Shown one piece after another: positions 1 through 5,151 of a stretch of 10,115 bases of DNA (its first letter is position 1; every line of letters begins with the position of its first letter). The translations under genes and the position numbers were made by a program. The notes under the pieces were generated by a model. It was not told where the DNA came from. It did not search any database and saw nothing but the letters and a program-made list of their open reading frames with translations. Source of the DNA: Flavobacteriales bacterium (GTDB taxonomy: Bacteria; Bacteroidota; Bacteroidia; Flavobacteriales_F; PHOS-HE28); assembly GCA_020437875.1 (NCBI GenBank), contig JAGQVR010000098.1, positions 1-10,115 of the forward strand, in the 5' to 3' direction.

Positions 1-954
1 CACCACGCGGATGATGCCATGGAGTCCTTCTTCCTGGGGTTGATGCGTGGGCTCGGTGCCGGTGGATGGAGCGGGATCCGCCCACGGACCGACATCTTCC
101 TCCGACCCCTGATCGAGGTGGAGCGCTCAACGATCGTCGGATACGCTGAGGAGCATGGGATCCCCTGGCGCGAGGATGCCAGCAACGCGGATTCCACCTA
201 CCTCCGGAATCGTGTCAGGCATGAACTGCTGCCACTCTTCGATCAATGGCGTCCTGGAACGCGACACAATCTGAACCGCAACATGCGGCTCTTCGCCGAA
301 CTGGACCTCCTGGCGCGCGCAGCGGGTGCAGAGGTGATTCGCAAGGCCAGGACGGATGCGGATGGTGTGGTAAGGGTCCCGTTCGCAGCAGTCCTTGATC
401 AAGCACCGCTCATCGTGCTTCATCGCCTATTGCGGGACAAGGGCTTCCATCCCGACCGGATCGGGGATATCCTCAGCGCGATCCGCGACGAACGCACAGG
501 GAGCCGCTTTCCAGGTGATGGCGTGGAGGTGATCGTGGACCGCGACGAACTGGTCATCACACCACAACGGCTTGCGGCGGGATCCTTTCGATTCGTGCAC
601 CCGAATGACGCTCCGCACGATGCCCCCTTGCGGATCACGACTTCCGCTTTCAAGGAGGTGGATCCGGCCGTGGGGCCTTCGACGGCCTGGCTGGATGCTG
701 ATCGGATCGCCTGGCCGCTGGAACTCCGCCCGTGGCGACATGCGGATCGGATGCGCCCCGATGGTCTTGGCGGAAGCAAGTTGATCAGCGATATCCTCAC
801 CGACGCGAAGATCCCCGGCGACAAGAAGGACCGGGCGCTCGTCCTCGCCGACGCCGAGCGCATCATCTGGCTTTGTGGTCATCGGATCGCAGAGGGGGTG
901 AAGGCCACCGCAGGCAGCTCAAGGGTGCTCCGGATGGACCTCTTGGAGGTCTGA
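1..954 (+). CDS. tilS: tRNA(Ile)-lysidine synthase TilS, 5' end outside window
   Basis: TilS uses ATP and lysine to convert C34 of the CAU-anticodon tRNA-Ile to lysidine, so that the tRNA reads AUA and is charged with isoleucine; it acts in the cytosol. The reading frame is open from base 1 and starts with HHADDAMES, matching the conserved HHADDQAET-type segment of the PP-loop ATPase domain, so the true start and the SGGxDS loop lie left of the window. An ATG at 19 is internal. Counting from base 1, residues 61-73 (SNADSTYLRNRVR) are the family's typical D-x-SN...RNRxR segment. Residues 242-253 (LRPWRHADRMRP), followed by GGSKLISDIL and IPGDKKDRALVL, are the TilS C-terminal domain. The 317 visible residues end at a TGA. 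The next gene starts 78 bases later on the same strand. The identification is firm; only the N-terminus is missing. Confidence 0.95.
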   Translation, partial: HHADDAMESFFLGLMRGLGAGGWSGIRPRTDIFLRPLIEVERSTIVGYAEEHGIPWREDASNADSTYLRNRVRHELLPLFDQWRPGTRHNLNRNMRLFAELDLLARAAGAEVIRKARTDADGVVRVPFAAVLDQAPLIVLHRLLRDKGFHPDRIGDILSAIRDERTGSRFPGDGVEVIVDRDELVITPQRLAAGSFRFVHPNDAPHDAPLRITTSAFKEVDPAVGPSTAWLDADRIAWPLELRPWRHADRMRPDGLGGSKLISDILTDAKIPGDKKDRALVLADAERIIWLCGHRIAEGVKATAGSSRVLRMDLLEV

Positions 955-979
955 GATGTACGCCAGTTTTGAACGGTCC

Positions 980-1010
980 TTGGTTCCGGGTCTGGCGCAA
1001 CCTATCTTCA
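980..1010 (+). promoter_or_regulatory. Candidate Bacteroidota-type promoter upstream of the 96-residue gene
   Basis: A TTG at 980-982 is followed after 20 bases by TATCTTCA at 1003-1010. This resembles the Bacteroidota primary sigma pattern (TTG, about 19-21 bases, TAnnTTTG) but the -7 element has two mismatches in its last four bases. Transcription would begin near 1015-1018, leaving a short leader before the ATG at 1033. It lies in the 78-base gap after tilS. The evidence is pattern matching only; read-through from tilS is an equally good explanation. Confidence 0.3.
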
Positions 1011-1032
1011 GGGCACTTTCAACCCCGAACCC

Positions 1033-1323
1033 ATGCTCGCGTTCAACGTACAGATCATTCCGAAGGAACGGATCCCGTCGCTGCGTTTCCCGCGCCAACC
1101 GCTGATGTTGAGCGAGCGTGAACGAAAGGATATCCTTCAGAACATGGAGGAGGCCACCCGGCTCGGCAACGTCGAGCACGGCAAATGCCGCATCGTCTTC
1201 CAGGACGATGAAGGGTTGAAAGCCGTGGAGACGACCATCTGGACCTACGATCCGGACAACATCGTGCTCAAGTACGGCATGACCATCCCGGTCAGCCGGG
1301 TGGTGAGCGTGGATATCCCATAG
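1033..1323 (+). CDS. Conserved hypothetical protein, 96 residues
   Basis: I do not assign a function. The protein is small and soluble, with no signal peptide or membrane segment. It begins with an IIPKERIPSLRFPRQPLML segment (residues 8-26), continues with a charged helical stretch (SERERKDILQNMEEATRLGN) and ends in a predicted beta-rich half (CRIVFQDDEGLKAVETTIWTY...IVLKYGMTIPVSRVVSVDIP). The C-terminal pattern of an ETTIW strand, a turn, then LK-G-TIPVSR resembles small SH3-like beta-barrel proteins of Bacteroidota, but this is impression, not homology I can prove. A single cysteine is present. The start ATG has no clear Shine-Dalgarno sequence. Codon use and GC match the neighbouring genes, so it looks like a real gene. 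It sits between tilS and the Dsb pair on the same strand, 78 bases after the former and 98 bases before the latter. Confidence 0.8.
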   Translation: MLAFNVQIIPKERIPSLRFPRQPLMLSERERKDILQNMEEATRLGNVEHGKCRIVFQDDEGLKAVETTIWTYDPDNIVLKYGMTIPVSRVVSVDIP

Positions 1324-1347
1324 CGCGCTTCGTCCCGAACGGGCTCA

Positions 1348-1384
1348 TAGGAGTCCTAGTATCTTGTTAACGGCTGGGAGTCCT
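1348..1384. repeat. Repeated GGAGTCCT motif, one copy in an 11-bp palindrome
   Basis: The octamer GGAGTCCT occurs at 1350-1357 and again at 1377-1384, 27 bases apart on the same strand. The first copy is the core of a perfect odd palindrome TAGGA-G-TCCTA (1348-1358); the second copy is less symmetric outside GGA-G-TCC. A TTGTTAAC lies between them. The pair sits in the 98-base gap ahead of the DsbD-N-like gene and just upstream of a -7-like element, where a regulator could bind. An operator role is inference. Confidence 0.3.
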
Positions 1385-1399
1385 GCGGTCGCGTGGGTC

Positions 1400-1407
1400 T
1401 ATTTTTG
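1400..1407 (+). promoter_or_regulatory. Candidate -7 element of the Dsb pair promoter
   Basis: TATTTTTG fits the Bacteroidota -7 consensus TAnnTTTG exactly, but I find no TTG at the expected 19-21 base distance upstream; the nearest (1364-1366) is 33 bases away. It is 14 bases ahead of the ATG at 1422, which would leave a very short leader. A weak AGAGG at 1416-1420 is too close to the ATG to be an ideal ribosome binding site. Confidence 0.3.
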
Positions 1408-1421
1408 CTTCGTACAGAGGC

Positions 1422-1874
1422 ATGCTCCCACACCTACTTTCCTTGTTCATGGCGCACGGCACGCTTTCGGGGCCCGTAAGCTGGTCCTTCCTTGCGCGTC
1501 CGGCCACCGACGGCCAGGTGTCCGTTGAACTCACCGCACAGGTGGAGGAGGGTTGGCATATCTACGCGACGCAGCTGGATAACGATCTGGGTCCGATCCC
1601 GACGAGCATCCGTTTCGAGACCGACGATCAATGGACCCCCATCGGACCGCTGTCCGAGCCGGAGCCGGAGGAGGTCTTCGATCCCAACTTCGAGATGCAG
1701 GTGCGGTATCATTCCGGTACGCCTGTCTTTGTTCAGCTCTTCAAGCCTTCCGCCATCGGCGTTCATCCGCTGCGGGGCGAGGTGGAGTTCATGGTATGCA
1801 ACGAGAAGACCTGCCTTCCACCGGAGGTCGTGCGGTTCACCATCGATGTCCCTGCCCTTGAAGTGAAGCCCTGA
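1422..1874 (+). CDS. DsbD N-terminal-domain-like periplasmic protein
   Basis: This 150-residue protein consists almost entirely of one domain like the periplasmic N-terminal domain of DsbD (nDsbD, an Ig-like fold that hands electrons to periplasmic substrate proteins). Visible signatures are VEEGWHIYATQLDNDLGPIPTSIRF near residues 41-65 and the redox pair C126 and C131 in VCNEKTCLPPE. Both are matched in the same order by the N-terminus of the DsbD encoded directly downstream (IEHGWSVYSMNNYGDMGPWPTSIRV and CNDEMCLPP). It has no transmembrane reductase part and no thioredoxin domain. The first 10-12 residues (MLPHLLSLFMA) are hydrophobic but lack the usual positive charges, so the signal peptide is weak. 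No in-frame start codon exists upstream before the TAA at 1368, so ATG 1422 is the earliest start; M10 (1449) is an alternative. Its stop is 4 bases before dsbD, implying co-transcription. Its likely role is as an extra electron acceptor of DsbD; the actual target is unknown. Confidence 0.85.
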   Translation: MLPHLLSLFMAHGTLSGPVSWSFLARPATDGQVSVELTAQVEEGWHIYATQLDNDLGPIPTSIRFETDDQWTPIGPLSEPEPEEVFDPNFEMQVRYHSGTPVFVQLFKPSAIGVHPLRGEVEFMVCNEKTCLPPEVVRFTIDVPALEVKP

Positions 1875-1878
1875 TCCC

Positions 1879-3918
1879 ATGAAGCAGTTCCTCGGCATCC
1901 TACTCTTCCTGGTCATCGCTACGCTGCAAGCGCAACCTCCCTCTGCGGCCGGCGCGGAGGAGCCGGTGAAGCTCTCGGTGTCTGCGGCCCGGGATGGTGA
2001 CGGATGGGACATCAAGGTCACAGCCACGATCGAGCACGGCTGGTCCGTGTACTCCATGAACAACTATGGGGACATGGGCCCCTGGCCGACCTCCATCCGG
2101 GTCGATAGTGTTGCGGGTCTGGCATTGGTCGGTAAGGCGGCCGAGACCGGCCCGAAGATCATCGAAGGCGTGGATGAGATCTTCGGCATGTTCGTGAAGA
2201 AGTTCAAGGACCAGGCGGTCTTCACGCAACGTATCACGGTGTCTGATCCGGCCACACCGGTCACGGGGGCCTTCGAATACATGACGTGCAACGATGAGAT
2301 GTGCCTGCCACCGGCCACCGTCTACTTCATCGTGCCCGGGCTCACGAGCGGCCAATTCGAACTGGGAGCGATACCCTTCGATCCGAACGATACCCGTTTC
2401 CAAGGGCTGGCCACACGGTCCGGTTCGGCGGAGTTGAAGCTTGCCAACGTGGATCTGGCCTCACCCGTGATCAAGGGCGGTGAAGCAACGGTGGCGGAAA
2501 CGAAGTCGCTCTGGTCCATCTTCTTCCTCGGCTTCATCGGTGGGCTTGTCGCACTGCTCACCCCTTGTGTGTTCCCGATGATCCCGCTCACGGTCAGCTT
2601 CTTCACCAAGGGCAGCGAGGACAAGAAGAAGGGATTGCGGAACGCGCTTACTTACGGTGGCTTCATCCTCGGGATCTACCTGCTCTTCAGCCTGCCCTTC
2701 CATCTGCTCGGTTCGGTGAACCCGGAGATCTTCAACGAGATCAGCACCAACCCGTGGTTGAACATCTTCTTCTTCGTGATCTTCCTGGTATTCGCGGTGA
2801 GCTTCTTCGGCTACTTCGAGATCACCCTGCCCAGCAGTTGGGTCAACAGCATGGATCAGAAGGCCTCCAAGTTCGGTGGCATGATCGGCATCTTCTTCAT
2901 GGCGCTAACACTCGCTCTGGTCTCCTTCAGCTGCACAGGCCCGATCCTCGGATCCCTGCTGGCTGGTGCGCTCACCGCCGATGGTGGTGCGTGGCAGCTC
3001 ACCGCAGGCCTTGGTGGTTTCGGGATGGCGCTCGCACTGCCCTTCGCGCTCTTCGCCTTGTTCCCCAGCTGGCTCAACTCCCTGCCCCGCAGTGGCAGCT
3101 GGCTCAACAGCGTGAAGGTGGTCCTGGGGTTCGCTGAGATAGCCCTCGCTTTCAAGTTCCTCAGCAACGCCGATCTGGTGAAGCAATGGAGCATCGTGTC
3201 CTATGAGCTCTTCATGGTGGTGTGGGTGCTGTGTGCGCTGGGTATCGTGCTCTATCTCTTCGGTCTCATCCGCTTCCCGCATGACAGCCCGGTGAAGAAC
3301 CGCTCCACGGTGCGCTGGGCCTTCATCGCATTGTTCACCATCACCACGGGGTATCTCGCCTTCGGCCTTCGGGTGGATAAGGAACAGAAGACCTTTCGCC
3401 CGGTGGCGTTGATGAGCGGCCTCGCACCACCAGCAGGCTACAGTTGGGTGTTGCCGAAGAAGGCCGAAGCCTTTCATGATCTGAACGAGGCCATGGAACA
3501 TGCGCGGTCCGTTAACAAGCCCGTCATGGTTGATTTCACCGGATGGGCCTGCGTGAACTGCAGGAAGATGGAGGAGCATGTCTGGCCGGAGCAAGGCGTG
3601 AAGGAGATCATCGAGAACGACTATGTGCTGGTCTCGCTTTATGTGGACGACAAGCGCGAACTCCCCAAGGAACAGCAGTTCATTCACGAAACATCCACCG
3701 GAGCGAAGAAGCCCATCATCACGCATGGGAACAAGTGGGCCACCTTGCAGGCGGAGAACTTCGCCAGTGCCAGCCAGCCGCTTTACGTGCTGCTGAGCCC
3801 GGAGGGCAAGCTCCTCACCGACCCCGTAGGCTATACGCCGGACAAGGAGGAGTATGCGGGTTTCCTGCGCCGTGGCTTGGACGCCATGAGGGTGCTCACC
3901 GCCCAGGCCAGCCTTTGA
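1879..3918 (+). CDS. dsbD: Thiol:disulfide interchange protein DsbD
   Basis: DsbD carries electrons from cytosolic thioredoxin across the inner membrane to periplasmic Dsb isomerases, cytochrome c maturation proteins and related substrates. All three parts are visible in the 679 residues. A signal peptide (about 1-18, ending LQA) is followed by nDsbD with redox cysteines C137 and C142 (CNDEMC). A membrane domain from about 211 to 505 has eight hydrophobic segments, with the paired cysteines C230 (TPCVFPMIPL) and C352 (FSCTGPILG). The C-terminal thioredoxin-like domain has the motif WACVNC with C558 and C561. All six cysteines expected of a working electron relay are therefore present. Length is in the normal range for Bacteroidota DsbD. 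There is no clear Shine-Dalgarno site. The preceding gene encodes a separate copy of the N-domain and is 4 bases away; the following ORF6N gene is separated by 78 bases with two inverted repeats. Confidence 0.96.
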   Translation: MKQFLGILLFLVIATLQAQPPSAAGAEEPVKLSVSAARDGDGWDIKVTATIEHGWSVYSMNNYGDMGPWPTSIRVDSVAGLALVGKAAETGPKIIEGVDEIFGMFVKKFKDQAVFTQRITVSDPATPVTGAFEYMTCNDEMCLPPATVYFIVPGLTSGQFELGAIPFDPNDTRFQGLATRSGSAELKLANVDLASPVIKGGEATVAETKSLWSIFFLGFIGGLVALLTPCVFPMIPLTVSFFTKGSEDKKKGLRNALTYGGFILGIYLLFSLPFHLLGSVNPEIFNEISTNPWLNIFFFVIFLVFAVSFFGYFEITLPSSWVNSMDQKASKFGGMIGIFFMALTLALVSFSCTGPILGSLLAGALTADGGAWQLTAGLGGFGMALALPFALFALFPSWLNSLPRSGSWLNSVKVVLGFAEIALAFKFLSNADLVKQWSIVSYELFMVVWVLCALGIVLYLFGLIRFPHDSPVKNRSTVRWAFIALFTITTGYLAFGLRVDKEQKTFRPVALMSGLAPPAGYSWVLPKKAEAFHDLNEAMEHARSVNKPVMVDFTGWACVNCRKMEEHVWPEQGVKEIIENDYVLVSLYVDDKRELPKEQQFIHETSTGAKKPIITHGNKWATLQAENFASASQPLYVLLSPEGKLLTDPVGYTPDKEEYAGFLRRGLDAMRVLTAQASL

Positions 3919-3933
3919 CAGGCCAGTTTGGAA

Positions 3934-3950
3934 GTGAATGAGCCATTCAC
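3934..3950. terminator. Small hairpin after dsbD, possible weak terminator
   Basis: GTGAATG (3934-3940), loop AGC, CATTCAC (3944-3950) form a perfect 7-bp stem with a 3-base loop, 16 bases after the dsbD stop. It is followed by CATCTTATTC, which is T-rich but not a true T-run. It could end dsbD transcription or act as a protein-binding site for the ORF6N gene. The stem is only moderately GC-rich, so termination would be inefficient. Confidence 0.35.
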
Positions 3951-3965
3951 CATCTTATTCATCGA

Positions 3966-3988
3966 ATGATCGACAAGATTGTCGTCAT
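3966..3988. repeat. Inverted repeat just upstream of the ORF6N gene
   Basis: ATGATCGACAA (3966-3976) and TTGTCGTCAT (3979-3988) are inverted copies of each other apart from one extra T in the left arm; the uninterrupted core is CGACAA-GA-TTGTCG (3971-3984). The repeat ends 8 bases before the ORF6N start codon, overlapping where a ribosome or promoter-bound repressor would sit. Autoregulation by the ORF6N protein, which belongs to a DNA-binding family, is a reasonable guess but not shown. Confidence 0.4.
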
Positions 3989-3996
3989 CATAGCAG

Positions 3997-4527
3997 ATGG
4001 ATAAGGAACTCATGTTGCCTGACGAGGCGATCGCTGCGCGGATCCACTGGGTGCGCGGTCAAAAGGTGATGGTGGATGCGGATCTTGCCAAGCTTTACAA
4101 TGTCCCCACCAAACGACTGAACGAACAGGTCAAACGAAATCCGGACCGGTTCCCGGAGGACTTCATGTTCGTATTGAATGAGACGGAGTGGCAAGCTTTG
4201 AGGTCGCAGAATGCGACCTCAATGGGACGGGGTGGCCGGCGCTATCCTCCCATGGTCTTCACGGAGCATGGTGTTCTAATGCTTTCCAGTATCCTGAACA
4301 GCGAACGTGCGGTTGCGGTGAACATCCGCATCATGCGCGTTTTCGTCCAAATGAACCGGATCTTGCAGAACGATCTTGAACTGCAGATACGCTTGGAGCG
4401 TATGGAAGGACGACAGGAAGGTAGGGACGAAGCTATAGCGCACCTTTTTGACACAGTTAAGCAATTGATGGAGAAGCCTGCTGGAGAGCGCAAACGGCTC
4501 GGATACCGGGGTGGTGATGATGTATGA
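3997..4527 (+). CDS. ORF6N domain-containing protein (phage-associated DNA-binding family)
   Basis: The first ~110 of 176 residues match the ORF6N domain, a putative DNA-binding module found in phages, prophages and as isolated genes in many bacterial chromosomes. Recognisable segments are the VMVDADLAKLYNVPTKRLNEQVKRN stretch (24-48), RFPEDFMFVL (51-60), LRSQNATS (68-75), GGRRYPPMVFTEHGVLMLSSILNSERA (79-105) and NIRIMRVFVQMN. Residues about 115-150 are charged and probably form a coiled coil (LQNDLELQIRLERMEGRQEGRDE), typical of the family's variable C-terminus. Biological roles of chromosomal members are not established; some are thought to regulate phage or stress genes. The ATG at 3997 lacks a good Shine-Dalgarno sequence. 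By eye the gene is less GC-rich than dsbD or gmhA, and it separates two housekeeping genes without phage neighbours, which suggests acquisition by transfer. A strong inverted repeat lies inside it at 4198-4222. gmhA starts 15 bases after its stop. Confidence 0.9.
   Translation: MDKELMLPDEAIAARIHWVRGQKVMVDADLAKLYNVPTKRLNEQVKRNPDRFPEDFMFVLNETEWQALRSQNATSMGRGGRRYPPMVFTEHGVLMLSSILNSERAVAVNIRIMRVFVQMNRILQNDLELQIRLERMEGRQEGRDEAIAHLFDTVKQLMEKPAGERKRLGYRGGDDV
4198..4222. repeat. Perfect 11-bp-arm hairpin inside the ORF6N coding region
   Basis: TTGAGGTCGCA (4198-4208), loop GAA (4209-4211) and TGCGACCTCAA (4212-4222) form a perfect inverted repeat. It encodes the LRSQNATS segment of the ORF6N domain, with Arg69 written as AGG, Ser70 as TCG and Thr74 as ACC, which together create the symmetry. 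There is no T-run after it, so it is not a standard terminator. It could fold in the mRNA or serve as a DNA-binding site. Confidence 0.6.
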
Positions 4528-4542
4528 CGCATCTTTGAAGCG

Positions 4543-5142
4543 ATGAGCGTTGACCGGATCCGTTCCCATTTCACCGAAGCCCAGGATGTCCTCGGCCGTT
4601 TCCTCGCCGATCCGGCCAACATCGCTGCGGTGGAGCAGGCGGCCGCGTTCATCAGCTACTGCCTGAAGCAGGGTGCCAAGGTGATCAGCTGCGGCAACGG
4701 CGGCAGCATGTGCGACGCCATGCATTTCGCCGAGGAGCTCACCGGCCGGTTCCGCGATGACCGGCCTCCCATCGCCGCGCTCAGCATCAGTGATCCCAGC
4801 CACCTCACCTGCGTGGGCAATGACCACGGCTTCGAGCAGGTGTTCTCGCGCTTCGTGGAGGCACATGGCCGGGAGGGTGATGTCCTGCTGGCCATCAGCA
4901 CGAGCGGCAATAGCCCGAACGTGCTGCGCGCCGCCGAGGTGGCGCGCGACAAGCACATGCATGTGATCGCCCTCACCGGCAAGGACGGCGGGAAGCTCGC
5001 CGACCTCAGCACCGTGGAGGTGCGCGTGCCGCATGAAGGCTATGCCGATCGCATCCAGGAAGTGCATATCAAGATCATCCACGCCATCATCGATCATATC
5101 GAACGCGACCTCGCCGAGCCACGTCGCGCGGACCGTTCCTAA
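4543..5142 (+). CDS. gmhA: Sedoheptulose-7-phosphate (phosphoheptose) isomerase GmhA
   Basis: GmhA isomerises D-sedoheptulose 7-phosphate to D-glycero-D-manno-heptose 7-phosphate, the first step to the ADP-heptose used for the LPS inner core; it is a cytosolic zinc-dependent tetramer. The 199 residues form a single SIS (sugar isomerase) domain that aligns end to end with the 192-residue E. coli enzyme. SCGNGGSMCDAMHFAEELTGR (49-69), SISDPSHLTCVGNDHGFEQVFSR, GREGDVLLAISTSGNS, ALTGKDGGK and VPHEGYADRIQEVHIKIIH (162-180) are all preserved. The zinc and catalytic residues known from E. coli (H61, E65, Q172, H180) are found here at identical numbers. The last ~10 residues are a short unconserved tail. 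The start ATG is 15 bases after the ORF6N stop, and yifB starts 9 bases after its own stop. No other heptose pathway gene is in the window, so it is separated from hldE or gmhB partners, at least locally. Confidence 0.96.
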   Translation: MSVDRIRSHFTEAQDVLGRFLADPANIAAVEQAAAFISYCLKQGAKVISCGNGGSMCDAMHFAEELTGRFRDDRPPIAALSISDPSHLTCVGNDHGFEQVFSRFVEAHGREGDVLLAISTSGNSPNVLRAAEVARDKHMHVIALTGKDGGKLADLSTVEVRVPHEGYADRIQEVHIKIIHAIIDHIERDLAEPRRADRS

Positions 5143-5151
5143 CCAGAAGGC

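Noticed and set aside
19..21. ATG at 19 as the start of tilS
   Set aside because: The codons from base 1 already spell the conserved HHADD motif of the ATPase domain, so this Met is internal and the gene is cut by the window.
3066..3108. Direct repeat of CAGCTGGCTCAAC, 30 bases apart, in dsbD
   Set aside because: It encodes two SWLNS segments in a loop whose sequence resembles that of other DsbD proteins; the likeliest cause is similar codons for similar residues.
2905..3726. 273-residue open frame on the - strand within dsbD
   Set aside because: It lies entirely antisense to the DsbD membrane and thioredoxin domains and shows no domain of its own.
3927..3963. Possible promoter TTTG ... TATTCATC ahead of the ORF6N gene
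   Set aside because: The TTTG at 3927-3930 is correctly placed but the downstream element matches TAnnTTTG too poorly to call.
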